Positions 15,731 to 25,831 of a stretch of DNA of 37,233 nt are shown piece after piece. Each line of letters starts with the position of its first letter. Within the stretch, counting starts at the first letter, position 1. Source of the stretch: an uncultured Clostridia bacterium (lineage in GTDB: Bacteria > Bacillota > Clostridia > Oscillospirales > CAG-272); NCBI GenBank assembly GCA_944384525.1, contig CALWTR010000029.1, positions 1-37,233 on the forward strand, written 5' to 3'. A program made the translations under genes and the position numbers. The notes below the pieces were generated by a model. That model saw only the letters and a program-made list of their open reading frames with translations. It did no database searches and was not told the origin of the DNA.

Positions 15731-18006
15731 GCGCCGTCACCTCCCCTCAGAGTCTTCCTCACGCTGTCCTTGAACAGCTTCTTATTATATTTGACTGTTA
15801 TATAAATATCCAGGAGCAATATGCCGAGAGCGATCAGTATATAACTCCGCAGATGCATATACGACAGCAAGCCGTTCGTCGCCGGTATGCTGTATATCAC
15901 ATACGCAAGCACCGCAACAAGTATATACGCGGGGATAACAGACAAAAGCGTCTGAACATAGAGAGATATCTTTATCTCGCTCTGTTTTATACCCATTGAA
16001 CGCAGTATCGCGGTGTCGCCCATATTTGCGATGATCGACCGCGACGATCCGATATATATGAAAACTCCGAGGAACAAAACGAGCAGACACCATATGAAAA
16101 TGGCCGCCAGCACCATTATATATGAAAGTATCACAACTCCGATCTCCGTCTCGGTATAAGTCGAGTCTGAAGGAACGCAGGTGTATCCGCGCTCTCCCAG
16201 CGCATCCAGTGAAGAATACAGCTGTTGATCGTCAACGAAGAATAAAGACGCCTGGAGATATTCATTGTCTCTGAAGGAGTTGAGGATCTTTCCCATAATG
16301 TCGGAGGAGATAAAAAGTACATCAAGTGCATCTTCAGCTTTATCGTTCGCAGCATTCTTTCCGGAAACGAGCTCGACATCGATATTCAATCTGGAAGATG
16401 CGCCAGAATAGCTGTCACTGCTTATGATAAAATTCTCCACGCGCTCGATAAGCTCGTAATCATCTCCGTACATGTTCTCCGCGCTTTTTCGGTCCATTTC
16501 AAGGCTGTATGAAATGTAGCCTGTAAAATATATTTCATCGCCTCTGAGATCAGGATCGACCTTTATTTGACAGCCGCTGCTCATAGAAGTCTGAAAGACG
16601 GGTATTTCATCTTCACCATAATAAAAAGAATGATTGAAATTGATCGAGAACGAATTTTCGCTCATATACAGCGCGTCGGAAACAGCCGAGAGGCCCTCGT
16701 CTGTCATTACGATCGACGCCGGTATAGTATTGTCTTTGTAATATTTTACGCCGACTATACTCAGTTCGCTGTATCCGGACAGGATCGAAAGAGTGTCTGT
16801 CTTTATCTCCCCGTCTCCGAAAAATTTCTTCATGGATATAGGGCACGACACCATTGCCTCTCCGGCTTTTTCCGGAACACGACCTATATCCGGGGTCTCC
16901 TTCCCAAGGCGGGAAAATCTGAAATCGACGTTGACGGTATTGTCGCCGTTCTCGAAAGTCATAGTGATGCTTTTGTCAAGCGCAGCGTCATAGCGCATAT
17001 AACTTTCAAGCTGAAAATCATTTTTCAGCTTTTCCAGCTCCGCTTCCGTGACCGCATTGCCGTCGCGCCGGATCACCACTCCCCTTCCGGGATAATATGT
17101 AAACAGATTTTTCTTACTCAAAAGCGAAAACGAGGACTGACTCGACGCGGTTATCAGGAATATTCCGAATGTCGCAATGAACATCAGCAATATCATGAAA
17201 GCAGACAGCTTTGGCTTAGCGAAAAACCTGCTGACTCCAAGGATAGCGCCGTTATGCAAGACAGAAGTGATCCTCTTGCCGCCCTCAGCCCCCGGGTCCT
17301 TTATTGCTCCGGACACCTTTTCCGAGCTGCGGAGCACTGTATCAGAGGCGATCTGACCGTTGAATACCCTTATTTCTCTGGTAGCATAATCAGCAAACTG
17401 ATCTATCGAATGAGTAACGACTATAACGAGCTTGTCTTTCGATATCTCTTTTAACAGAGAAACTATCTCCGCGGCCGTGTGGCTGTCAAGATTTCCGGTA
17501 GGCTCATCCGCGAGGATTATAGGGCTGTCCTTCGCGAGAGCGCGGGCTATGACCGTCCTCTGTTTCTGACCTCCGGAGAGTTTTGATCCCTTATGCGATT
17601 TGTAATCCGAAAGCCCTACCCGCTCTATCAGCTCAAGCGCCTTGCGCCGGCGCTCGCGTCGCGATCTTATCCCCGACAGTGCAAGCTCGACATTCTGCAG
17701 GACCGTAAAGCTCTCGATTATATTATAATCCTGAAAAATAAAGGAAATATATTTTTCACGGTAATATTCCCAATCGCGCTGACTGTAATGTGAGGTCGGC
17801 TCCCCTTCTATGAACAGTTCGCCCTCCTCATATGTGTCCATTCCGCTTATAACGTTCAGTAAGGTCGTCTTACCGCTGCCCGACTTACCTGTAACAGCAA
17901 CGAACTCACCTCGGTCAAATTCCAGATTGACACCGCGGATACCTACCGCGACCGAATCCCCTGTCACATATATTTTCCCTATATCCTTTAACCTCAGAAG
18001 AGACAT
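15727..18006 (-). CDS. Fused ABC ATPase-permease, MacB/FtsX type (first of pair)
   Basis: The protein is 759 residues from the ATG at 18006, which follows AGGAGG by 6 bases; the frame is open slightly further upstream without a ribosome site. The ATPase domain has Walker A GKSGSGKT (40-47), signature LSGGQKQR (143-150), Walker B ILADEP (164-169) and TH at 198-199. Helix 1 at about 268-288 is followed by a large extracytosolic domain and three C-terminal helices with an AILRSMGIKQSEIK coupling segment. Both partners keep intact ATPase motifs, so neither is a degenerate half-site. No two-component system or processing peptidase lies nearby to hint at the substrate. Confidence 0.88.
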   Translation of the reverse strand: MSLLRLKDIGKIYVTGDSVAVGIRGVNLEFDRGEFVAVTGKSGSGKTTLLNVISGMDTYEEGELFIEGEPTSHYSQRDWEYYREKYISFIFQDYNIIESFTVLQNVELALSGIRSRRERRRKALELIERVGLSDYKSHKGSKLSGGQKQRTVIARALAKDSPIILADEPTGNLDSHTAAEIVSLLKEISKDKLVIVVTHSIDQFADYATREIRVFNGQIASDTVLRSSEKVSGAIKDPGAEGGKRITSVLHNGAILGVSRFFAKPKLSAFMILLMFIATFGIFLITASSQSSFSLLSKKNLFTYYPGRGVVIRRDGNAVTEAELEKLKNDFQLESYMRYDAALDKSITMTFENGDNTVNVDFRFSRLGKETPDIGRVPEKAGEAMVSCPISMKKFFGDGEIKTDTLSILSGYSELSIVGVKYYKDNTIPASIVMTDEGLSAVSDALYMSENSFSINFNHSFYYGEDEIPVFQTSMSSGCQIKVDPDLRGDEIYFTGYISYSLEMDRKSAENMYGDDYELIERVENFIISSDSYSGASSRLNIDVELVSGKNAANDKAEDALDVLFISSDIMGKILNSFRDNEYLQASLFFVDDQQLYSSLDALGERGYTCVPSDSTYTETEIGVVILSYIMVLAAIFIWCLLVLFLGVFIYIGSSRSIIANMGDTAILRSMGIKQSEIKISLYVQTLLSVIPAYILVAVLAYVIYSIPATNGLLSYMHLRSYILIALGILLLDIYITVKYNKKLFKDSVRKTLRGGDGA

Positions 18007-18054
18007 ATTGACCTCCTTTGATCTTTTTGAATAATACACCTGAAATTCCGTCTC

Positions 18055-18084
18055 AGTATATCACACCGAGGAAACGGTTGTCAA
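18055..18084 (-). promoter_or_regulatory. Promoter of the ABC transporter pair
   Basis: TTGACA (18079-18084) and TATACT (18055-18060) are 18 bases apart on the minus strand, 49 bases before the start codon. Confidence 0.75.
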
Positions 18085-18099
18085 GGCAATTTATCAAGT

Positions 18100-18134
18100 A
18101 AAAAAATCCGGCAGAGAGCTCGTCTCTGCCGGAT
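18100..18134 (-). terminator. Terminator after the DUF6514-like gene
   Basis: A 12-bp stem (18106-18117 and 18123-18134) with a 5-base loop is followed on the minus strand by a T run down to about 18101. It separates the small gene from the ABC operon promoter. Confidence 0.9.
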
Positions 18135-18185
18135 AAAAGCGGGGTTCACGGGCCGCTCCGCTTTATTTAATTATTTTGCGGTGAA

Positions 18186-18467
18186 TCATCCACGCTCATC
18201 TTCGTACACATATCTGAGAGTAGACGGCGTGACGACCGCCTTTACGACCGAATTATAAAATCTGACAGCGTCACCTAGTGAATTTGAAAATCCACTTATA
18301 CAAGATGCGCCGCCGTAGGTCTCCCCCTCTGCAAATATCGAATACATCGCGGTATTGTTTTCCCGTTTCACATAAAGGCGGTATCTGACGGCTACCCCGC
18401 CAAATTCCGAAACGTCCTGCCTGATCACCGTTCCGCAGGAATCTTCTTTAAATGAATCGCAAAGCAT
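18186..18467 (-). CDS. Small DUF6514-like protein
   Basis: The protein is 93 residues from the ATG at 18467, chosen because GGAGG lies 7 bases upstream; an open frame reaching to 18575 has no such site. It has no membrane helix. The pattern of a beta-rich middle (VAVRYRLYVKRENNTAMYSIFAEG) followed by FSNSLGDAVRFYNSVVKAVVTPSTLRYVYED resembles the short clostridial DUF6514 proteins, whose function is unknown. A likely extended -10 (TGCTATACT) lies about 40 bases upstream, and a terminator follows. The family assignment is moderate. Confidence 0.7.
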   Translation of the reverse strand: MLCDSFKEDSCGTVIRQDVSEFGGVAVRYRLYVKRENNTAMYSIFAEGETYGGASCISGFSNSLGDAVRFYNSVVKAVVTPSTLRYVYEDERG

Positions 18468-18987
18468 CGAAAATCCTCCACGTAAAAATTCACATAAAAA
18501 AGTATAGCACAACAACGCGGTGATACGTATCTTGTAAAAAACATGCGATAATTCATCAATACACAAATACAACATCGATATGATTGTAAAAATTGTTCAT
18601 ATATGTAAATAATTTGTATAAAATCAAAATATATCAAAAATATTCATAGTATATATACGGTCGTATGCTTGGAAATTTATTTGATATGTTATATAAAACC
18701 TCGGCATTATGCGGATTTATTTTGATAATATTTGCTTTTTTATTCTTTTTATATCTTTTTCAACAAATGAATAAAAATAATATGACTCATATGCTGCAAA
18801 TATTATTTATTTCAATTTTTATATAAATAATTTCATAAATCATTGTTGCAATTCATCAATTATTCATAATTTGATCATAATATCTATTTTATGTATATAT
18901 TCAAGAGTATTCAGTCATCCTGCGGATATAACGTCCTGAAAAGAACGTCAAATAAAGAGTTGTCGAATAAAGAGTAATAGGACTAAT
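18468..18987. other. Strongly A+T-rich intergenic region
   Basis: This is about 520 bases without a convincing gene. It contrasts sharply in composition with the G+C-balanced genes on both sides. Near 18499-18507 it carries the probable extended -10 of the DUF6514-like gene. The rest is A/T tracts with ATTCAT-like repeated words. A 53-codon hydrophobic frame at 18665-18826 lacks a ribosome site and is probably a by-product of composition. Confidence 0.6.
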
Positions 18988-20091
18988 TCACAAATGGATG
19001 CCCAAGGCATCGGCTATAACGGCTCCTATCTTCCCTGCCATCCTCATAAAGCCTATATCGTTGGGGTGACAGCCGTCCACAGTACACTCGTCCGCGCCGG
19101 CGCCATCAAACAGTTCTGCTCCGTCGATAAAGTATACGTTTTTATCCCCGCCGTCCCTTGCCCGCCTCACGGTATCTCGGATGATGCTCCTGCGCTTCTC
19201 TGTATCCTCCGGATCGCAGAACCGGGCGTCCGGGCGGCTGACCGCTATATACGGTATATCCGGATGCGTGCGCCTGACCGCCTCGTAAAGCGGGTAATGG
19301 GTCATTTCCAGCTCCTCAGCACTGTGGGCATTATGATCGTAATCAGAGACGAACGCGGACATATCGAGCCCCGCGATATATTCGCGGATCGCGCGCTCCC
19401 CGCGTGCACTTCCTGAAAATCCCAGATTGAGAGTGTCCGTTTCTAAGAGCCGGGAGATCATATTGGTATATCCCAGCCCCGGGCGCGATGCACAGCCGCC
19501 CTGGGTTATCGAGCTGCCGTAAAAAACTACCGGCGGGATATCTTTATATCTCGCGCCATTGCCGAGCACGCTTCCCTTTCTTATACCTATAAGAAGTTTT
19601 TTGACTCTGCCGTAAAGCGGCATATGTAAAGTATAGTTTTCTGTTTTCCCGTTCACCGACTTTATTTTTATAACTGAAAAATATGAGTTCTCCCGCATTT
19701 CAGATACAGGCGGAACGGCGGAACCGGCATAAGTGCTTCCCGCATACCCGTCGCGGTAAAGATCGAATCCGTTTGAACCGAGGAGCGGCATATGTCCCAT
19801 CAGACCACAGCCTCCGTTCTCGCATATTACCGCAATATACGGAGAATCTGTCGAAAAGCGTATGCGGCCGCCGGAGGTATGGTAACAGAGCCCCGCAACA
19901 CCCGGGCTCACCGTCTCGGCTATTTCAGGCGTCATACGAAAAAAGCCGTTATCCTCGTCATGCATAACTCCGTATATATCGAATCCCCCGCCTGCCGCGT
20001 CATACCATTCGATCTCTCCGAGACCGTCGGCGGAGACCGAAGCAAAATTCGCGTCTACTTCTTCTATTTTAAAGATCCCGTTATTTTTCAT
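18988..20091 (-). CDS. SGNH/GDSL-family esterase
   Basis: The 367-residue protein has no signal peptide. Residues about 1-175 form an N-terminal beta-rich domain typical of the two-domain SGNH_hydro_3 group. The catalytic domain starts at VVFYGSSITQGG, with nucleophile Ser194. It continues with LGFSGSARG (oxyanion Gly), DYDHNAH at 250-256 (the Asn block) and DGCHPND (Asp339, His342). All four blocks are intact, so it should be an active ester hydrolase, perhaps deacetylating sugars in the cytosol. The ribosome site AGGCGG lies 7 bases before the ATG. It is divergent from the MATE gene, and a dyad overlaps its promoter. Confidence 0.88.
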   Translation of the reverse strand: MKNNGIFKIEEVDANFASVSADGLGEIEWYDAAGGGFDIYGVMHDEDNGFFRMTPEIAETVSPGVAGLCYHTSGGRIRFSTDSPYIAVICENGGCGLMGHMPLLGSNGFDLYRDGYAGSTYAGSAVPPVSEMRENSYFSVIKIKSVNGKTENYTLHMPLYGRVKKLLIGIRKGSVLGNGARYKDIPPVVFYGSSITQGGCASRPGLGYTNMISRLLETDTLNLGFSGSARGERAIREYIAGLDMSAFVSDYDHNAHSAEELEMTHYPLYEAVRRTHPDIPYIAVSRPDARFCDPEDTEKRRSIIRDTVRRARDGGDKNVYFIDGAELFDGAGADECTVDGCHPNDIGFMRMAGKIGAVIADALGIHL

Positions 20092-20116
20092 AAAGCACCG
20101 CCTTTATTTTTACTTA

Positions 20117-20144
20117 TTTATATTTGTTAATACATATTTAACAA
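20117..20144 (-). promoter_or_regulatory. Probable promoter of the esterase gene
   Basis: TTGTTA (20139-20144) and TATAAA (20117-20122) are 16 bases apart on the minus strand. The whole spacer and the -35 lie inside the dyad at 20123-20145. Confidence 0.5.
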
Positions 20145-20145
20145 A
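20123..20145. promoter_or_regulatory. Candidate operator dyad between esterase and MATE genes
   Basis: TTTGTTAA-7-TTAACAAA is a perfect 8-bp inverted repeat. It overlaps the esterase promoter and ends 14 bases before the MATE -35 box, so one regulator could control both directions. Confidence 0.55.
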
Positions 20146-20159
20146 AAGCTTATATATGC

Positions 20160-20188
20160 TTGACTTTTGTATACCGCTATGCTAAAAT
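20160..20188 (+). promoter_or_regulatory. Promoter of the first MATE gene
   Basis: TTGACT (20160-20165) and TAAAAT (20183-20188) are 17 bases apart. The expected start lies within the tandem 13-mers. Confidence 0.75.
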
Positions 20189-20212
20189 TGTTTTACATAA
20201 TTGTTTTACATA
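20187..20212. repeat. Two perfect tandem 13-mers at the MATE transcription start
   Basis: ATTGTTTTACATA occurs twice without a gap (20187-20199 and 20200-20212). It begins inside the -10 box and covers the start site, a typical position for a repressor site. Confidence 0.7.
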
Positions 20213-20282
20213 TGCCGAAAATAGCATACGGCCGTTCTATGCGACCGGACGAACGGAGGCGATACCGCAAATCGGGCGAGCT

Positions 20283-21644
20283 ATGCACAGTAATCAAAAT
20301 GTCAACATGACCGAGGGAAAGATACTCCCGAACGTTATAATTTACAGCCTTCCGATAATGGCGGCAGGACTTCTTCAGGTGCTCTACAACGCCGCCGACC
20401 TGATCGTCATCGGCAACTTCTCAGGTCAGGTCTCAGTCGCCGCAGTCGGAGCCACGGGTCCTATAACGGCGCTGATAGTCAACTCCTTCATCGGTATGTC
20501 GATAGGAGTCAGCATAATACTGTCTCAGTTTTTCGGGAACCACAGCGACGAGCGCATCAAGGACGCCGTACATACCTCGATGCTCTTCAGCGCTATCCTC
20601 GGATTCATAATAATGTGCGTTATGCTCGCCTTCTCCTCCCCGCTCCTCGAAGCAACAGACTGTCCGGAGGAATGTCTCGCAGGCTCTGTATTGTACCTTA
20701 ATATATATTCGATAGGCATACCCGCCAATATGATATATAACTTCGGCGCCGCAATACTCAAGGCCAAGGGGAACACCAAATCTCCGTTCATTTATCTCGC
20801 CGTATCGGGACTTGTAAACGTAGTGCTGAACGTTATCACCGTGACTCTTTTCAGTATGGATGTCGACGGCGTCGCGACCGCCACCACTGTTTCACAGTAC
20901 CTCAGTGCTTATCTCGTTGTAAGAAAGCTGATGTCCCTTGATGACTCGACCAAGCTGTACCTCAAAGATCTGCGCCTCAAAAAGGATATAGTCATCAAAC
21001 TTATACGCTACGGAACTCCCAGCGCGATACAGAACTCGCTTTACTCAATATCCAATCTTCAGATACAGTCCGCGATAAACTCCTTCGGCACCGCCGCTAT
21101 CTCCGGCAACTCCGCCGCCGCGTCCGTCGAGAGCCTCACGGGAACAATGGTCACCTCGTTCGGAAGCGCCGCAATAGCTTTCATAGGACAAAATATCGGC
21201 GCAAAAAAACCTGAACGTGTCAGACGGTCAATACTCTGCTGCGGAATGTTCTGCATACTGATCGCCACAGTGGGCGGAGTCTCCTCTTACCTGTTCGGAA
21301 AAGGGCTCCTCGCTCTGTACATACCCGGCGAGATCATGGCGATAGAATACGGCGTCGTGCGTATGAAGTATAATATGGTATTTTACTTTATAACCGGATT
21401 CAACAATATTTTCGTCTCCTCCAACCAGGCGTTCGGATACTCCGCTATACCTGCCGCTAACTCAATATTCAGCATACTGGGGATCCGCACGCTGTGGATG
21501 AATTTCATTTATCCCCTGTCTCCGACGCTCGACAATGTCTATGTATGCTATCCGATAACCTGGGCAGTGAGCGCGTTGCTCAACGGCATTACTCTGCTGA
21601 TAGTATATTCAAGATACCGGCGTGGAAAAGTCAAAATGATCTGA
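20283..21644 (+). CDS. MATE-family multidrug/cation exporter (first)
   Basis: The protein is 453 residues with about twelve membrane helices in two halves. The first half starts GKILPNVIIYSLPIMAAGLLQVLYNAADLIVIGNFSG, the normal MATE opening for the DinF/NorM-like group. MATE proteins expel drugs or metabolites in exchange for Na+ or H+. The frame is open back to 20160, but that part holds the promoter, so the start is the ATG at 20283 (weak upstream GGGCGAG) or the nearby ATG at 20307 in front of TEGKIL. It is monocistronic with a strong terminator. Its substrate is unknown. Confidence 0.92.
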   Translation: MHSNQNVNMTEGKILPNVIIYSLPIMAAGLLQVLYNAADLIVIGNFSGQVSVAAVGATGPITALIVNSFIGMSIGVSIILSQFFGNHSDERIKDAVHTSMLFSAILGFIIMCVMLAFSSPLLEATDCPEECLAGSVLYLNIYSIGIPANMIYNFGAAILKAKGNTKSPFIYLAVSGLVNVVLNVITVTLFSMDVDGVATATTVSQYLSAYLVVRKLMSLDDSTKLYLKDLRLKKDIVIKLIRYGTPSAIQNSLYSISNLQIQSAINSFGTAAISGNSAAASVESLTGTMVTSFGSAAIAFIGQNIGAKKPERVRRSILCCGMFCILIATVGGVSSYLFGKGLLALYIPGEIMAIEYGVVRMKYNMVFYFITGFNNIFVSSNQAFGYSAIPAANSIFSILGIRTLWMNFIYPLSPTLDNVYVCYPITWAVSALLNGITLLIVYSRYRRGKVKMI

Positions 21645-21663
21645 TATGTAATTATTTGTTGTC

Positions 21664-21696
21664 AAAAAGCGAACCTGAGAAAGGTTCGCTTTTTTT
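21664..21696 (+). terminator. Bidirectional terminator between MATE and ligA
   Basis: The stem GCGAACCT/AGGTTCGC (21669-21676 and 21682-21689) is flanked by A and T runs. It ends both the MATE transcript and the convergent ligA transcript. Confidence 0.92.
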
Positions 21697-21697
21697 G

Positions 21698-23794
<2,097 letters not shown>

Positions 23795-23869
23795 TTACTC
23801 AAAAAACCGGCACATGTGAGAAAAGCGGGTCGCTGATGTTGTATATCCGCTCGTTTACCTGTGAATATT

Positions 23870-23898
23870 ATTTTATCACTTGAGCCGCTCTGTTGCAA
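23870..23898 (-). promoter_or_regulatory. Probable promoter of ligA
   Basis: TTGCAA (23893-23898) and TAAAAT (23870-23875) are 17 bases apart on the minus strand, giving a leader of about 170 bases in which I see nothing further. Confidence 0.5.
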
Positions 23899-23923
23899 CT
23901 GTTTTTACAGTTTTGAGGCGTTT

Positions 23924-23954
23924 AAAAAACGCGGAGCGCCAACAGCGCTCCGCG
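23924..23954 (-). terminator. Terminator downstream of the aminotransferase
   Basis: A 10-bp G+C-rich stem (23930-23939 and 23945-23954) with a 5-base loop is followed on the minus strand by six T. It lies about 200 bases after the aminotransferase stop and 40 bases after the small ORF at 23995. Confidence 0.85.
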
Positions 23955-23994
23955 CAAAGCACATCTGAATATTTATAACCGGCGACGACTGAGG

Positions 23995-24150
23995 TCATAC
24001 GGCATGATCTATCGGTATATCTGTACCGCACTCCTGAAGTCTTACCGACGTCGGAAAAACGGCGGTATCCGTCCGGAAAGGATCTGAAGACGGAAGTCCG
24101 AGCGGCAAAAATGCGGTCTTACACACTATGCTTTCAGCCGGAATTGCCAT
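23995..24150 (-). CDS. Possible 51-residue protein after the aminotransferase
   Basis: This short frame starts 9 bases after the aminotransferase stop and ends 40 bases before the terminator, so it fills the otherwise unexplained 3' part of that transcript. It begins MAIPAESIVCKTAF and ends DIPIDHAV, with two Cys, many Pro, and no membrane helix. The upstream GTAGG is only a weak ribosome site and sits close to the ATG. I do not recognise it. It may be a translated small protein coupled to the upstream gene or an untranslated 3' region. Confidence 0.35.
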   Translation of the reverse strand: MAIPAESIVCKTAFLPLGLPSSDPFRTDTAVFPTSVRLQECGTDIPIDHAV

Positions 24151-24159
24151 AAAACCTAC

Positions 24160-25443
24160 TCAGGCAGTTTTTCTGTCTGCCAGGATGCGGCGAACGCTCA
24201 CGAGCTTTATGACCGTTACAAGTATCCCGATCGCGGTGCCGACCTCCTCCTCACCGCAATAGGTCGGCGCTATCCTGAGGTTCCTGTCACGCGGATCGCG
24301 TCCGTACGGGAAAGTCGCTCCGGCGCCGGTCAGGGTGAGTCCCGCCTCCTTGCAGAGCCGGTATACCTCTGAGGCACAGCCGTCCATCACGTCAAGGCTT
24401 ATAAAATAACCGCCCCTCGGATTCGTCCATTCAGCTATCCCGCAGTCCTTTATCGCGGAAAAGCCGTTCAGTACTGCGTCGAACTTGGAACGCATTATCT
24501 CGGAATGCTTCCTCATATGAGCGCTGACCGCGTCCGCATCTCGGAAAAATCTTATGTGCCTTAACTGATTGAGCTTGTCGTATCCTATCGTCTGCACGTT
24601 CATTATCGATTTTATAAGCGCAAGGTTAGCCGCGCTCGCCGCGATCATTGCAACACCGGCGCCAGGATACGTCACCTTAGAGGTCGAGGTGAAATAGAAT
24701 ATCCTGTCCTCATGCCCTGCTTTCTCCGCCTCGGCAAATATATCGGCGAGGCTGTCCCCCTTATCCGCAAGATCGTGTATAGCATATGCGTTGTCCCAGA
24801 AAATACGGAAATCGGGAGCGGCGCACTCCATTGATGCAAGCTCTCTTACCACCTCGTCGGAATATGTGTTTCCGGTCGGGTTAGAATACTTGGGAACACA
24901 CCAGATACCCTTGACGTCCGGATCTTTGACAAGGCGGCGGACCGCATCCATATCGGGGCCGTCTTCCTTCATATCTACATTTATCATCTCAAATCCCAGA
25001 GATTCGGTTATCGCGAAATGGCGGTCATATCCCGGTACGACGCACAACCATTTCCTGCCCTTTACCTCGCACCACGGACGCTCGGAACCTACTGTTCCGT
25101 ATAGCATGCAGCGCACCATCGCATCATACATGAGCTGAAGGCTGGAGTTACCGCCGACTATTATGTTCTTTTCCGGAACTCCGGTAAATCCCGAGAAAAA
25201 TCTCTTCATCTCCGGGAGCCCGTCTCCGAGGCCGTAATTCCGGCAGTCAAATCCGCTCTCCGACCGGCAGTCACCGGGCTTCAGCGCCTCAAGTATCCCA
25301 TCCGAAATATCGAGCTGAGCCGTCGCCGGCTTTCCCCTCGAGATATCGAGCTTGAGCCCGAGCCCAAGATACTCGCGATATTTTTTTTCGAGCTCCCCCT
25401 CAAGCTTGAGAAGCTCTTCGTCCGACATCTTTGAATATACCAT
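24160..25443 (-). CDS. PLP-dependent aminotransferase, aspartate type
   Basis: The 427-residue fold-type I enzyme shows DISRGKP near residue 33, SNPTG (187-191, with the PLP-contacting Asn188), Asp217 and Tyr220 in FWDNAYAIHD, the Schiff-base Lys256 in STSKVTYPG, and NLRIAP with the carboxylate-binding Arg near the C-terminus. The RGKP start and the overall pattern fit the Asp_aminotransf group (class Ic, as in Corynebacterium AspT) rather than classical AspC. It likely interconverts aspartate and oxaloacetate with glutamate/2-oxoglutarate in the cytosol. An AGGGA ribosome site precedes the ATG. The exact amino donor is not certain. Confidence 0.9.
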   Translation of the reverse strand: MVYSKMSDEELLKLEGELEKKYREYLGLGLKLDISRGKPATAQLDISDGILEALKPGDCRSESGFDCRNYGLGDGLPEMKRFFSGFTGVPEKNIIVGGNSSLQLMYDAMVRCMLYGTVGSERPWCEVKGRKWLCVVPGYDRHFAITESLGFEMINVDMKEDGPDMDAVRRLVKDPDVKGIWCVPKYSNPTGNTYSDEVVRELASMECAAPDFRIFWDNAYAIHDLADKGDSLADIFAEAEKAGHEDRIFYFTSTSKVTYPGAGVAMIAASAANLALIKSIMNVQTIGYDKLNQLRHIRFFRDADAVSAHMRKHSEIMRSKFDAVLNGFSAIKDCGIAEWTNPRGGYFISLDVMDGCASEVYRLCKEAGLTLTGAGATFPYGRDPRDRNLRIAPTYCGEEEVGTAIGILVTVIKLVSVRRILADRKTA

Positions 25444-25516
25444 TTTCTTTCCCTTTTTGAATTATCCGCCTTAAGATAATTTCATTTTTTTGATTTAAAG
25501 GCTGTTTTTCCTATAC

Positions 25517-25545
25517 ATTATAGTATATTATGAAAGTTATTTCAA
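25517..25545 (-). promoter_or_regulatory. Promoter of the aminotransferase gene
   Basis: TTGAAA (25540-25545) and TATAAT (25517-25522) are 17 bases apart on the minus strand. Confidence 0.75.
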
Positions 25546-25713
25546 GTGATTTTGCAAATTTCCTTCCCTTTGCGCGAACTTTTTCCGTTATGTCCAAAAG
25601 ATCGGACGATTGTGGCTCAAATATATATAAAAAGTCGAATACGATCGTCTTGCGCTCTGAAAGCGCATCCGCCGGGAGAGAAAAGACGCGCCCTGAGCGC
25701 ATCCCCGATCCCC
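25546..25713. other. Spacer between divergent promoters
   Basis: No gene is seen. This lies between the promoters of the aminotransferase and proS. GCGC...GAGCGCATCC-like words repeat loosely near 25660-25710, but I see no clear operator or leader. Confidence 0.4.
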
Positions 25714-25742
25714 TTGACAAATTTCTTTCTATGTTATATAAT
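25714..25742 (+). promoter_or_regulatory. Consensus promoter of proS
   Basis: TTGACA (25714-25719) and TATAAT (25737-25742) with a 17-base spacer. The leader is only about 80 bases, too short for a T-box, so proS is not T-box controlled here. Confidence 0.88.
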
Positions 25743-25831
25743 ATATAAACTTTGTTACAGTTGACACCGGAGCCGCGCAGGACAGTTCTGCTCCGAATGC
25801 CGTGCTGAATCACATTTATTGGGGGACCTTT

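Noticed and set aside
16567-17454. Open frame of 295 codons on the plus strand
   Set aside because: It is antisense to the ABC transporter ATPase-permease, whose Walker and signature motifs are unmistakable.
18665-18826. 53-codon hydrophobic frame in the A+T-rich gap
   Set aside because: It has no ribosome site or promoter; A+T-rich DNA readily gives Phe/Ile/Leu-rich frames by chance.
25530-25748. 72-codon plus-strand frame upstream of proS
   Set aside because: It has no ribosome site and it runs through the proS promoter; it also overlaps the aminotransferase promoter.
25743-25831. T-box leader for proS
   Set aside because: The consensus promoter leaves only about 80 bases of leader, too short for a T-box, and no conserved T-box sequence is seen.
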